In this document: positions 36,996 through 46,361 of the stretch, piece after piece
Numbering within the stretch: the stretch's first letter is position 1
Layout: every line of letters begins with the position of its first letter
Assembly: GCF_003344865.1 (NCBI RefSeq)
Contig: NZ_CP031165.1
Location: forward strand, 3,229,910-3,293,909
DNA length: 64,000 bases
Direction of reading: 5' to 3'
Source of the DNA: Euzebya pacifica
GTDB lineage: Bacteria > Actinomycetota > Nitriliruptoria > Euzebyales > Euzebyaceae
The notes under the pieces: generated by a model
Databases searched by the model: none
Told to the model about the DNA's origin: nothing
The model's input: the letters and a program-made list of their open reading frames with translations, nothing else
Translations under genes and position numbers: made by a program

Positions 36996-38903
36996 TCAGC
37001 TGCCGGCGCGGGCGAACTGGGTGCGGTAGAGCTCGGCGTACAGGCCCTCGGCACCGACCAGCTGGTCGTGGGTACCGCGCTGCACGACCCGGCCGTCGTC
37101 GATGACGAGGATCTGGTCGGCGTCCACGATGGTGGACAGGCGATGGGCGATGACCAGGCTGGTCCGTTCGCGCAGCGCCGCCGACAGGGCGATCTGGATC
37201 TTCTCCTCGTTGTCGGAGTCCAGGTGGCTGGTCGCCTCGTCCAGCACGATGATCGACGGGTCCTTCAGCAGGACGCGGGCGATGGCGAGGCGCTGCTTCT
37301 CCCCGCCCGACAGGCGGTAGCCCCGGTCGCCGACGACCGTCTGGTAGCCGTCGGGCAGCGCGTCGATCACGTCGTGGATGCGCGCGGCCCGGCAGGCGGC
37401 GACGACCTGCTCCTGGGTGGCGTCCGGCTTGGCGAACCGCAGGTTGGACAGGACCGTGTCGTGGAACAGGTGCGGGTCCTGGCTGACCACGCCGATGGTC
37501 GCCGCCAAGCTGTCGAGGGTGACGTCACGGACGTCGTGCCCGTCGATGCGCACGGCCCCCTCCCCCACGTCGTACAGCCGTGACACCAGCGAGAGGATCG
37601 TGGACTTGCCGGCGCCGCTCGGACCGACCAGCGCGACGGTCTGGCCGGGTTCGGCGACGAACGACACGCCCTGCAGGACCGTCTCGCCGGGCCGCGAGTC
37701 CATGACGTCGATCCACGAGTCGAGGGAGGACACCGAGGACTCGTTGGCCGTCGGGTAGGCGAAGGTGACGTCGTCGAACTCCACCCGGCCGGCCTGGTCG
37801 TCGAGCACCACGGCGTCATCGGCGTCGGCGATCGGGTGGGCGATGTCGAGGATCTCGAACACCCGGTCGAAGCTGACCAGCGCGGTCAGCACCTCCACCG
37901 GCGCGTTGGAGAGGGCCGCCAGCGGCTGGTAGGCCTGCTGGACCAGCAGGCCGAACGCCACGACGTCGCCGGGGTTGAACGACCCCGACAGGGCCATGCG
38001 GCCGCCGATCAGGTACACCGCCGCCGTCCCGAGCGCCCCCATCAGCCCCAACACGACGAAGAACAGCCGGCCGATGACGGCGGTCTGCACGCCGATGTCG
38101 GCAACCCGGCGGGCGGAGGTGCCGAACGTGTCGGTCTCCTCGTTGGGTCGGCCGAACAGCTTGACGATCATGGCCCCCGCGACGTTGAACCGTTCGGTCA
38201 TGAACGAGTTCATGTCGGCGTTGAGGTTCATCGACTCGCGCGTCAGTCCCTGCAGGCGCTTGCCGACCCCCTTGGCCGCCAGCACGAAGAACGGCAGCAC
38301 GGCCAGGGTGATCAACGTCAGCCGCCACGACAACGACAGCATCAGCCCGACCGTGGCGAGGACCTGCACGAGGTTGGCGGCCAACGTCCCGAACGTGCCG
38401 GTCAGCGCCGACTGGGCACCGACGACGTCGTTGTTGAGCCGGCTGATCAGCGCACCGGTCTGGGTGCGGGTGAAGAACGCCAGCGGCATCCGCTGGACGT
38501 GGTCGAACAACGACCGCCGCAGGTCGTGGATCAGCTGCTCGCCGATCCAGGAGGAGAAGTAGCGCTGGGCGACGCTGAGCAGGCTGCTGACGACCGCGAC
38601 ACCGACGAGCCCGACGGCCAGCCACGTGATGCGGTCGACCGCACCCTCCGGCGGGTCGGACAGGGTGTCGACGATCAGGCCGATGATCCGCGGCGGGACG
38701 ACGGTCAGGATGCTGCCGAGGGAGATGAGCCCGATGAGCAGCAGCAGGCGGGACCGGTAGGGCCTGGCGAACGTGCGCCACACCCTGCCGATGAGCCCCG
38801 AGCGCAGCCCGACCTCACGGGGGCCATCCAGCCCACGTCGTACTCGGCCGGTGCCCGGCATCATCGGCCGGCCGCCGCCACCCCATGGGGAGATCATCGA
38901 CAT
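36996..38903 (-). CDS. ABC exporter, fused permease and ATPase
   Basis: The 635 aa half-transporter has an N-terminal six-helix type I exporter domain (LLLLIGLISLGSILTVVPPR, GLVGVAVVSSLLSV, VLATVGLMLSLSW, and others). The ATPase domain has Walker A GPSGAGKST, Q-loop SQDPHLF, signature LSGGEKQRLA, Walker B SIIVLDEATSHLD and the switch His in IAHRLST. The ATPase domain carries an extra insertion (NESSVSSLDSWIDVMDSRPG) between its first strands. It should work as a dimer; lipid, peptide or drug cannot be distinguished. It begins 68 bp from the ABC-F gene stop. Confidence 0.92.
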   Translation of the reverse strand: MSMISPWGGGGRPMMPGTGRVRRGLDGPREVGLRSGLIGRVWRTFARPYRSRLLLLIGLISLGSILTVVPPRIIGLIVDTLSDPPEGAVDRITWLAVGLVGVAVVSSLLSVAQRYFSSWIGEQLIHDLRRSLFDHVQRMPLAFFTRTQTGALISRLNNDVVGAQSALTGTFGTLAANLVQVLATVGLMLSLSWRLTLITLAVLPFFVLAAKGVGKRLQGLTRESMNLNADMNSFMTERFNVAGAMIVKLFGRPNEETDTFGTSARRVADIGVQTAVIGRLFFVVLGLMGALGTAAVYLIGGRMALSGSFNPGDVVAFGLLVQQAYQPLAALSNAPVEVLTALVSFDRVFEILDIAHPIADADDAVVLDDQAGRVEFDDVTFAYPTANESSVSSLDSWIDVMDSRPGETVLQGVSFVAEPGQTVALVGPSGAGKSTILSLVSRLYDVGEGAVRIDGHDVRDVTLDSLAATIGVVSQDPHLFHDTVLSNLRFAKPDATQEQVVAACRAARIHDVIDALPDGYQTVVGDRGYRLSGGEKQRLAIARVLLKDPSIIVLDEATSHLDSDNEEKIQIALSAALRERTSLVIAHRLSTIVDADQILVIDDGRVVQRGTHDQLVGAEGLYAELYRTQFARAGS

Positions 38904-38971
38904 CGCCCACCCAGCATGCCCGGCGTGTCAGGATCCGCCGCGCGGCGTCAGGCAGGACCCCGAGAACAGGA

Positions 38972-40972
38972 CTAGCCGGCGGCCGCCTCGGCCTGCTCCA
39001 GGTCCTCCACGAGCTGCTCCCACTCACGGCTCAGATCGGCCGCACGCGACTTGGCGACGTCGTGGCGCTTGGTCAGCTGCTTGGCGGCGCCCGGGTCGTC
39101 GAACGCGCCCGGCTCGGCCATCTCGCGCTGGATCGTGGCGACCTCGTCCTCGGCCTTCATCAGCGCCTTCTCGGCCTTCGACAGCTTCTGCCGGAGGTCC
39201 TTGGTGCGGTTGTGGAGGCGGTTGCGCTTCTCGGCCTCGGCGCGCTTGTCGGCCTTCTTGTCGGCCCTGCCGTCGCCCCGGCCGTTGTCGGAGGAGCCGC
39301 CGGCACCGCCACGCATGCGCGGACCGTCGTCGGCGCCGAGCGGACGACCGAGGTAGTCCAGCCCCATCTTCTCCGCGTAGCTGGCGTAGTCGCCGAGATG
39401 CATGTTGGCGGTGCCGTCGCCGACGGCGATGACGACGTCGACCACCGAACGGATGAGGTGGCGGTCGTGGGTGATCAGCACGACGGTGCCCGGGTAGGCG
39501 ATGAGCGCGTCCTCGATGACGTCGCGGCTGGCGATGTCGAGGTGGTTGGTCGGCTCGTCCATGCACAGCAGGTTGGCGGGCTGGGCGATCAGGCGAGCCA
39601 GGGCGATGCGGGCACGCTCTCCACCGGAGAGGACCGCGACCTTCTTGTCGACGTCCTCGCCGGAGAACAGGAACGACCCGAGCACCGACCGGGGGTTCAC
39701 CTTGGAGGTGTCGACGGCGGCCGCGACCTCCTGCAGGGCGGTCTTCTCCATGTGCAGCGCGTCGACCTGGTGCTGGGCGTAGTAGGCGACCTGCACGTTG
39801 TGGCCGAGTACCCGTTCGCCCTCGTCGGGTTCCAGCGCGCCCACGAGCATCTTCAGGAGGGTGGACTTGCCGGCACCGTTGGGTCCGACGAGCGCGACCT
39901 TCATGCCGCGCTCCAGCGCCAGGTCCAGCCCGGTGTAGACGACGTTGTCGCCGTAGGCCTTGCGGGCGTTGCGCAGCTCCACGACGGTCCGGCCGGCACG
40001 GGGTGCCTCGCCGAAGGTCAGCTTCATCGCCCGCGTCTTGCGGTCGTCGACCTCGACGGTCTCCATCTTCTCCAGCATCTTGACGCGCGACTGGACCTGC
40101 TTGGCCTTGCTGGCCTTGTAGCGGAAGCGTTCGACGAAGGCCTCGACCTCCGCGACCTTCTTGGCCTGGTTCTTGGCCTGCGCGAGCAGCTGCTCCTGGC
40201 GTTCGGCTCGGGAGGTGATGAAGTACTCGTAGTCACCGGCGTAGCTGGTGACGCGGCCGTCGGCGACCTCGACGATCTGGTTGGCGATGGCGTTGATGAA
40301 GTCGCGGTCGTGGCTGATCAGCACGATGGCGCCGTCGTAGGCGGCGAGGAACTGCTGCAGCCAGCCGACGGACTCCAGGTCCAGGTGGTTGGTGGGCTCG
40401 TCCAGCATCAGGACGTCGGGGTTGCGCAGCAGCAGGCGGGCCAGGGCCACGCGCATCATCCAGCCACCCGAGAGGGTCCGGAGGGGCTCGTCCATGGTCC
40501 GCTCGTCGAATCCGAGACCGGCCATGATGCGGCGGGCGCGGGCGTCCAGGTCGTAGCCACCGAGGTGCTCGAAGCGGGTCTGGACCCGGCCGAACTCCTC
40601 CAGGATCGCCTCGTTCTCGGGGTCCTCGGCCATCGCCATGCCGAGCTCGGTCAGGCGCCCCTCCAGCTCCTTGACGGGCACGCCGGACACGACGAGGTCG
40701 ATCGGGGTCGGGTTCTTGCCCTCGGCCTCGGCCTGGGCGTTGGCCCAGTCGGCGACGTCCTGTTCGAGGACGCCGACCTCGACGCCGCGCTGGACGGCGA
40801 CCTCGCCGCTGTCGGCCGGTTCGACCCCGGTGATGATCTTCATCAGGGTGGTCTTGCCGGCGCCGTTGGGGCCGACGATCGCGGTGCGGGTGCCAGCGTC
40901 TATGCGCATGCTGACGTCGGCGAACAGGGTTCGCCCTCCGAAGGACTTGGTCACGGACCCGACGGTGATCAC
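38972..40972 (-). CDS. ABC-F family ATP-binding protein
   Basis: The 666 aa soluble protein has two ABC domains without membrane spans. Domain 1 has [25 protein letters not shown] and [14 protein letters not shown]. Domain 2 has [25 protein letters not shown] and [11 protein letters not shown]. They are joined by the ABC-F linker ([20 protein letters not shown]). A C-terminal coiled coil ([20 protein letters not shown]) follows. Proteins of this group act on the ribosome, as translation factors or in antibiotic protection. GTG 40972 follows TACCCT by 8 nt, so the mRNA is probably leaderless. Confidence 0.93.
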   Translation of the reverse strand: MITVGSVTKSFGGRTLFADVSMRIDAGTRTAIVGPNGAGKTTLMKIITGVEPADSGEVAVQRGVEVGVLEQDVADWANAQAEAEGKNPTPIDLVVSGVPVKELEGRLTELGMAMAEDPENEAILEEFGRVQTRFEHLGGYDLDARARRIMAGLGFDERTMDEPLRTLSGGWMMRVALARLLLRNPDVLMLDEPTNHLDLESVGWLQQFLAAYDGAIVLISHDRDFINAIANQIVEVADGRVTSYAGDYEYFITSRAERQEQLLAQAKNQAKKVAEVEAFVERFRYKASKAKQVQSRVKMLEKMETVEVDDRKTRAMKLTFGEAPRAGRTVVELRNARKAYGDNVVYTGLDLALERGMKVALVGPNGAGKSTLLKMLVGALEPDEGERVLGHNVQVAYYAQHQVDALHMEKTALQEVAAAVDTSKVNPRSVLGSFLFSGEDVDKKVAVLSGGERARIALARLIAQPANLLCMDEPTNHLDIASRDVIEDALIAYPGTVVLITHDRHLIRSVVDVVIAVGDGTANMHLGDYASYAEKMGLDYLGRPLGADDGPRMRGGAGGSSDNGRGDGRADKKADKRAEAEKRNRLHNRTKDLRQKLSKAEKALMKAEDEVATIQREMAEPGAFDDPGAAKQLTKRHDVAKSRAADLSREWEQLVEDLEQAEAAAG

Positions 40973-40980
40973 AAGCGAGC

Positions 40981-40986
40981 AGGGTA
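40981..40986 (-). promoter_or_regulatory. -10 hexamer of a probable leaderless ABC-F transcript
   Basis: On the minus strand TACCCT is followed by 8 nt and then the ABC-F GTG at 40970-40972. A divergent TACCCT (41034-41039) serves the gene on the other strand. Confidence 0.5.
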
Positions 40987-41033
40987 CGTCGCCCGTACAC
41001 GGGCGGCAGATCGGTGCCCGTCCATCCGCCCGG

Positions 41034-41039
41034 TACCCT
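41034..41039 (+). promoter_or_regulatory. -10 hexamer of a probable leaderless transcript
   Basis: TACCCT is followed by exactly 7 nt and the GTG at 41047. It is the divergent partner of the minus-strand hexamer at 40981-40986. Confidence 0.5.
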
Positions 41040-41046
41040 CCCCGGC

Positions 41047-41454
41047 GTGAGCATCTCTCAGATCCACGGTTACGTGGTCGGCGGTTCGATCGTCGGCTCG
41101 TGGCTGATCGTCATGGTCCTTGCCCTCGTCCTTCGCCTGGTGAAGGGGGACGACGACGTGCCCTGGTTCTGGCGCATCGTCTCGGTCGCCCAGATCCTGC
41201 TGGCCGTGCAGCTGCTGTTCGGGGTGGTGCTGCTGCTGATGGGCCGTGTCCCCATGCCGGGCGACACCTTCACGACGGTCTTCCACTTCCTCTACGGGTT
41301 CGTGTTCCCGCTGGTGGTGCTGTTCTACGGGCACAAGTTCGCCCGTGAGGGACGGTTCCACCCGCTGCTGGTCTTCGCCGTGGTGGGGCTCGTCAACTTC
41401 GGCCTCACCGCCCGTGGCCTCTCGGCGATCCTGGTCGCCCGCGGAGTCATCTGA
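41047..41454 (+). CDS. Small four-span membrane protein
   Basis: The 135 aa protein has four clear hydrophobic segments ([73 protein letters not shown]). The FxLYG..FPLVV block with His residues (FHFLYGF, GHKF) is reminiscent of small conserved actinobacterial membrane proteins, but I cannot name the family. It lies upstream of pgpH in the same direction with an 87-bp gap. Confidence 0.75.
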   Translation: MSISQIHGYVVGGSIVGSWLIVMVLALVLRLVKGDDDVPWFWRIVSVAQILLAVQLLFGVVLLLMGRVPMPGDTFTTVFHFLYGFVFPLVVLFYGHKFAREGRFHPLLVFAVVGLVNFGLTARGLSAILVARGVI

Positions 41455-41511
41455 CCCCAGTCGACCGTGCACAGCGGCGTCCAGCGGATATCCGCGGGAC
41501 GCCGTCCGCCG

Positions 41512-41517
41512 TAGCAT
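41512..41517 (+). promoter_or_regulatory. -10 hexamer candidate for pgpH
   Basis: TAGCAT lies 24 nt before the pgpH ATG, giving a short leader. Confidence 0.35.
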
Positions 41518-41541
41518 GGGAGACTGGAGCTTCTGGCAGAC

Positions 41542-43884
41542 ATGGATCGCAACACACGCGCACAGTGGCCAGGGCGAATCGCCGCCCTGGTCGTGATGAT
41601 GATGGGCATCCCCACGGTGCTCGGGCTTGCCGCGTTCTTCACCGAGGCCCCGATCGTGTCGGGCGAACCCTCGCCGCGGACCGTCATCGCCGCCGAGCAG
41701 GTGCGGGTCGTCGACAGCGAGGAGACCGAGCTCCAGCGCCGCCAGGCCGCTGAGGAGGTCGACCCCGTCGTCACCCCGGACCTCGAGGCGCAGACGGCGC
41801 TGATCGACCGGGTCATCGACGCCTTCGACGTCGCCGCGACCACGGCATCACCCGGCCCCGACGGCACCATCCCCAGCCGCAGCGACCAGATCGCCGCGCT
41901 GGAGGAACGCCTGACCATGCTGTCCACCGAGGGCATCGACCTGCTCGTCGGGCTGACCAGCAGCCAGCTGTCGGTGGCCCGGGCCGAGGCGATCGACATC
42001 GCCCGCAGCGCCGCCGCGACCGAGCTCGAGGACACCGACGACGTCCAGCGCTGGGCCGACAACGACCTCCAGCGGGCCCTGGCCCTGTCCACCGTCAGCC
42101 AGCCCGTTGCCGCCCAGGTGCTCGACCCGATCATCCGGGACGCCCTGCGTCCGACCTTCACCATCGACGTCGACGCCACCAGCGAGGCCCGCGCTGCCGC
42201 GTCCGCGCAGGTGGAGGAGGTCGCGCTCGTCATCCAGCGCGGCACGCCGATCGTCCGGGTCGGCGACACCGTCACCGACCTGCAGGTGCAGGCGCTGCGA
42301 GACACCGGCCAGGACGGCACCGACCCGACGCAGGAGTTCGCCCAGGCGCTGCTGCTCAGCGTCATCCTGACCACCGTCGTTGCGGTCTACGTCCGCACCT
42401 ACCGGCCGACGATCTGGAACACCCCCAAGCAGCTCATGCTGATGGCGGTGCTGCTGGTGATGTTCACGGCGATCCTCGTCGCCATCAACACCGTGGACGT
42501 CGGCGGCAACGAACGGCACTTCCTGATCCCCGTCGGCGCGATGGCGATGCTGGCGACGATCCTGTTCGACGCCCGCATCGGTGTGCTGCTGGTCATCCCG
42601 ATGGTGGCGCTGATCTCCTACCAGGTGCCCGGCCAGCTGGGCATCGTGCCATTCGCGGCGGTGTCGGGACTGCTGTCGATCCCGATCATCGGCCGGCTGA
42701 CCGCCCGTGGGCAGCTTCGCCAGGCCGCGTGGCAGTCGACGTTGGCCTACATCGTCCTCGCCGGCGCCTTCACGGTCGTCTACAGCGGCACCGAGGGCAT
42801 CACCGGTGCGCTCGTGGCCGGCGCCCTCAACGGGGTCCTGACCGCCATGATGGTCAACGGGCTGCTGCCGTTCCTCGAGAGCCTGTTCGGCATCATCACC
42901 GCCAACAGCCTGCTGGACTTCGCCGACCGCAACCACCCGCTCCTCCGCGAGCTCGAGGACAAGGCGATCGGTACCTACAACCACTCGGTGATGGTCGCCA
43001 ACCTCGCCAGCCGTGCCTGCCGCAAGATCGGCGCCGATCCCCTGCTCGCGGAGGTCATGGCGCTGTACCACGACATCGGCAAGGTCGCGAAGCCGTACTT
43101 CTTCGTGGAGAACCAGGTTGCGATCAGCAACCCCCACGACCAGCTCGACGATCCCCGGCAGAGCGCGCTGATCATCCAGCGGCACGTCACCGACGGCATC
43201 GAGATGGCCGCGGTGCACAAGCTGCCGCCCGAGATCGTCGACGGCATCCGCACCCACCACGGCACCACCGTCGTCGCCTACTTCTATCGCCAGGCCCTGC
43301 AGCGGGCCGAGGACGACGCCGGCCCCGAGCCGGACGAGGCGTTCTTCCGCTACAAGGGACGCAAGCCCCACTCGCGGGAGCAGGCGGTGCTGATGCTGTC
43401 GGACTGCTGTGAGGGCGCCGTGCGGGCTGCGTCGCAGAACAGCGCCACCATGTCGCGAGACCAGATCAGCCAGATCGTCACCGGGCTGATCAGCGACCGC
43501 GTGGCCGACGGGCAGCTCGACGACTCCCCGCTGACCTTCGCCGACCTCCGCGCGGTCGAGCAGTCCCTCATCGAGGCGCTCGAAGGCGTCTACCACCCGC
43601 GCATCCAGTACCCGAAGGACCCGAAGAAGACCGTCGAGGCGGTCAAGCAGGCACGGCTGGAGACCGAGGAGGAAGCACGGGCCGCCGAAGCCGCCGACGC
43701 GGCACGCGCCCAGCTGCCGCCGGGCGAACAGGCCGACGCCGACGAGGCGAACACCGGTGTGGTGCGTCGCCGCGGTCAGGCCACGCAGCCGGTGAACGAG
43801 GCGATGGTCCGCTCCCTGGACGCTGCGCGTGCCGCCGCCCCTCGCAACCCGGCGCCCGTTCATGATCAGGACTCCCACGGCTGA
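41542..43884 (+). CDS. 7TM-HD phosphodiesterase, PgpH-like (c-di-AMP hydrolase type)
   Basis: The 780 aa protein has one N-terminal span (IAALVVMMMGIPTVLGLAAF), a long extracytoplasmic 7TMR-HDED domain, about seven membrane spans (about 272-450) and a cytoplasmic HD domain. That domain holds YNHSVMVANLASRA, LYHDIGK (His510, Asp511), IIQRHVTDG and RTHHGT. This order defines the PgpH family that degrades cyclic di-AMP in firmicutes. The C-terminus extends by about 100 charged, Ala-rich residues (EEEARAAEAADAARAQLPPG). Most described actinobacteria use other c-di-AMP phosphodiesterases. No cyclase gene is in view. Confidence 0.9.
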   Translation: MDRNTRAQWPGRIAALVVMMMGIPTVLGLAAFFTEAPIVSGEPSPRTVIAAEQVRVVDSEETELQRRQAAEEVDPVVTPDLEAQTALIDRVIDAFDVAATTASPGPDGTIPSRSDQIAALEERLTMLSTEGIDLLVGLTSSQLSVARAEAIDIARSAAATELEDTDDVQRWADNDLQRALALSTVSQPVAAQVLDPIIRDALRPTFTIDVDATSEARAAASAQVEEVALVIQRGTPIVRVGDTVTDLQVQALRDTGQDGTDPTQEFAQALLLSVILTTVVAVYVRTYRPTIWNTPKQLMLMAVLLVMFTAILVAINTVDVGGNERHFLIPVGAMAMLATILFDARIGVLLVIPMVALISYQVPGQLGIVPFAAVSGLLSIPIIGRLTARGQLRQAAWQSTLAYIVLAGAFTVVYSGTEGITGALVAGALNGVLTAMMVNGLLPFLESLFGIITANSLLDFADRNHPLLRELEDKAIGTYNHSVMVANLASRACRKIGADPLLAEVMALYHDIGKVAKPYFFVENQVAISNPHDQLDDPRQSALIIQRHVTDGIEMAAVHKLPPEIVDGIRTHHGTTVVAYFYRQALQRAEDDAGPEPDEAFFRYKGRKPHSREQAVLMLSDCCEGAVRAASQNSATMSRDQISQIVTGLISDRVADGQLDDSPLTFADLRAVEQSLIEALEGVYHPRIQYPKDPKKTVEAVKQARLETEEEARAAEAADAARAQLPPGEQADADEANTGVVRRRGQATQPVNEAMVRSLDAARAAAPRNPAPVHDQDSHG

Positions 43885-43891
43885 TCCTGTG

Positions 43892-43897
43892 TAGCGT
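43892..43897 (+). promoter_or_regulatory. -10 hexamer of a probable leaderless transcript
   Basis: TAGCGT is followed by exactly 7 nt and the ATG at 43905. It starts only 7 bp after the pgpH stop, so this gene probably has its own promoter despite the tight spacing. Confidence 0.45.
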
Positions 43898-43904
43898 TGC
43901 GTGC

Positions 43905-45596
43905 ATGGCGATGCCAACAGGTGGTGACGCGGGCGGCCCGACCGGAGCAGAAGCGCTGGTCAGGGCGTTGCAGCGAGCCGGTGCGGACCGTGCGTTCGGT
44001 GTTCCAGGACCACACGACCTCGAGCTGATCGTGCAGCTCCGAACCCAGGGCCTGCGGTTCGTGGCGATGCAACGGGCCGACGCCGCGGTGACGGCGGCGG
44101 CTGGCTGGTCGCATCGCACCGGCCGACCCGTGGTGGCGGTCCCCGGCCCCGGCGACGGCACCCTCGGGGTGCTCCGTGCGCTGGAGGAGGCACGCCAGCT
44201 CGGTGCCCCCGTCCTGGTGATCTCCCACTCCCCCACGATCGTCCCGCGGACCGTCCGACCCGGTGACTCCGCCGAGGTCGCGCCGCTGCCGGTGGGCCTG
44301 GAGGAGGTGACGGTCGGCTCCATCGTCGTGCGGCCGACCGATGACCTCAGGGCCCAGGTGGCCCGTGCCCGCGACTTGGCGATGACCGCGCCCGGCGGCC
44401 CCGTCGTGATCCACCTTCCTCCCGGATTCCCCTCCGCCCCGGTGGCGCCGGAGCCCGAGGACCCCGACCAGCCCGTCGACAGCGGGACGGCGACCACCGC
44501 CAAGCCGGTCGAGCACGTCCAGCTGCGCCGAGCGGCCAACCTCGTCGACTCCTCGCAGAACGTCCTGATCTGGGTCGGCGGTGGCGCCATGCGTGCCGGT
44601 GCCGGCGGTGCGGTCGCGGAGCTCGCGGAGAAGGTCGGCGTGCCCGTGGTCACGACCGTGCACGCCGCCGGGCTGCTGCCGGCACGCCACCCCTGCCTGG
44701 TCGGCATGCCACCACACCTGCCGGCGGTAGGGGCGTTGTGGGACGACGCCGACCTCGTCGTCGGCATCGGGACCGACTTCGACGACGAGTCCACGCAGGG
44801 CGGGGCGCAACCCGACCCGGACTCGCTGATCGCCATCAACGTCGACCCGGCCGCGGCCGGCCGCCGCTACCGGCCCGACGTGCTGCTCCGCGGCGACGCC
44901 CGGACCCTCACCAAGGCCCTGGCCGACACCGTCGGCTACCGCGGCGGCACCGCGGTCGTGCGCTCGCGGCTGGACGAAGTCCGCTCGACCGTGCGGCGAC
45001 AGCTCGAGGCGGCCCACGGCCCGGAGATGGCGTTCCTCAACGCCGTCTCGGCGGCCATCCCCGACCGGGCGACGGTGGTCACCGACCCCTGCGCCGCCGG
45101 ACGGTGGCTCGCGGCGTTCCACGAGTGGACCCTCCCCCGCACCCTCTGGTTCCCCCCGACGCTGGATGCGGTCGGATCGGCGGTCCCGGCGGCCATCGGT
45201 GCCGCTGCGGCCGACTCCACCGAACCCGTCGTCGCGGTCGTCGGCGACCAGGGCCTGCTGGCCAACCTCGGCGAGCTGGCCACGATGGCACGGGAGAAGC
45301 TGCCGTTGACGCTGCTCGTCGTCGACGACGGCGGGGCGGGCCGGCTGCGCCCGCTGCTGGACACCCTCGGCCTGGACCCCACGACGCTGGACCGGCCGAC
45401 CCCCGACTTCGCGGCGCTGGCCCGGACCTTCGGGATGCGGGCCGACGTGATCGAGGTCATCGGCGAGGACCTGACCAAGGCCCTCCGCGCGCACATCGCC
45501 GCTCCCGACCCGACGATGCTGGTGGTCCGTACGCGCCTTGCCGCGCCGCCGACGGATCAGCATCGCTGGTACCGCCAGCAGGCCTGGCAGCAATGA
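43905..45596 (+). CDS. Thiamine-diphosphate enzyme, acetolactate-synthase-like, with degenerate active site
   Basis: The 563 aa protein has the three-domain layout of the acetohydroxyacid synthase/benzoylformate decarboxylase family: an N-terminal PYR domain (RAFGVPGPHDLELIV), a middle domain (QNVLIWVGGGAMRAGAGGA) and a C-terminal PP domain. The TPP-activating Glu of the RHEQ block is replaced (MQRADAAVTAAAGW, Ala58). The PP-domain GDG...NN motif reads GDQ (about 447-449)...DD. Cofactor use is therefore doubtful and the reaction cannot be named. It overlaps the HAD gene by 4 nt. Confidence 0.8.
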   Translation: MAMPTGGDAGGPTGAEALVRALQRAGADRAFGVPGPHDLELIVQLRTQGLRFVAMQRADAAVTAAAGWSHRTGRPVVAVPGPGDGTLGVLRALEEARQLGAPVLVISHSPTIVPRTVRPGDSAEVAPLPVGLEEVTVGSIVVRPTDDLRAQVARARDLAMTAPGGPVVIHLPPGFPSAPVAPEPEDPDQPVDSGTATTAKPVEHVQLRRAANLVDSSQNVLIWVGGGAMRAGAGGAVAELAEKVGVPVVTTVHAAGLLPARHPCLVGMPPHLPAVGALWDDADLVVGIGTDFDDESTQGGAQPDPDSLIAINVDPAAAGRRYRPDVLLRGDARTLTKALADTVGYRGGTAVVRSRLDEVRSTVRRQLEAAHGPEMAFLNAVSAAIPDRATVVTDPCAAGRWLAAFHEWTLPRTLWFPPTLDAVGSAVPAAIGAAAADSTEPVVAVVGDQGLLANLGELATMAREKLPLTLLVVDDGGAGRLRPLLDTLGLDPTTLDRPTPDFAALARTFGMRADVIEVIGEDLTKALRAHIAAPDPTMLVVRTRLAAPPTDQHRWYRQQAWQQ

Positions 45597-46318
45597 CCGT
45601 GGTGTCGCCCCTGACAGGAGGCCCGCTGGATGCGGTGGTCCTGGACTGGGGAGGCACCCTGACCGAACACGTCGAGGTCGAGCTGATCGACATGTGGCGT
45701 GTGGCGGCGGAGCGCATCGATCCCGACCGGGCGGCGGAGCTGACCGACCAGCTGATCGCCATCGAAGCGGCGGCCTGGGCGAAGACCACGACGACGATGC
45801 GGTCCTCGCGCCTGATGGACCTGCTGCTGGAGGCCGGCCACGTGCTGGACGTCGACGTGGCCGAAGCGGTGCTGCACGCCGCCCAGGAGGCCCACCTCGA
45901 CGCGTGGACCCCGAGTATCCGGCACCGCACCGACGCCGTGCCCACCCTTCGACGGCTCCGAGAAGCCGGGCTGAAGGTCGGGATGTTGTCCAACACCCAC
46001 TGGCCGCGGAGCTTCCACGAGCAGTTCCTGGAGCGCGACGGCCTCGACGGGCTGATCGACGTGCGGCTCTACACCTCCGAGATCGACTGGGTGAAGCCGC
46101 ACATCCAGCCGTTCGCCACCGTCGTGCAGCGCCTGCGCGTGCCGATGGAACGGTGTGTGTTCGTGGGCGACCGGCCCATCGACGACATCCAGGGGGCCGT
46201 CGAGGCGGGCATGTCGGCGGTGTGGGTCCGCAACGACCACACCCCGGGCGATCCCTCCGACGCGCACGCCGTGATCGACGCGCTGTCGGAGCTGCCCGGG
46301 GTGCTGGGGCTGGCCTGA
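45593..46318 (+). CDS. HAD-family hydrolase
   Basis: The 241 aa protein has motif I LDWGGTLTEH (DxGGT, second Asp replaced by Gly), motif II MLSNTHWPRS, the Lys in IDWVKPHIQPF and motif IV FVGDRPIDDIQGAVEAG. It resembles the haloacid dehalogenase/phosphatase branch with a four-helix cap. Its ATG overlaps the TPP-enzyme stop (ATGA), so they are coupled and may act on a common metabolite. The substrate is unknown. Confidence 0.85.
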   Translation: MTVVSPLTGGPLDAVVLDWGGTLTEHVEVELIDMWRVAAERIDPDRAAELTDQLIAIEAAAWAKTTTTMRSSRLMDLLLEAGHVLDVDVAEAVLHAAQEAHLDAWTPSIRHRTDAVPTLRRLREAGLKVGMLSNTHWPRSFHEQFLERDGLDGLIDVRLYTSEIDWVKPHIQPFATVVQRLRVPMERCVFVGDRPIDDIQGAVEAGMSAVWVRNDHTPGDPSDAHAVIDALSELPGVLGLA

Positions 46319-46361
46319 TCCCTCGTGGTCGGGGTCGGTCGGCCGGGTCAGTCAGGCGGCG

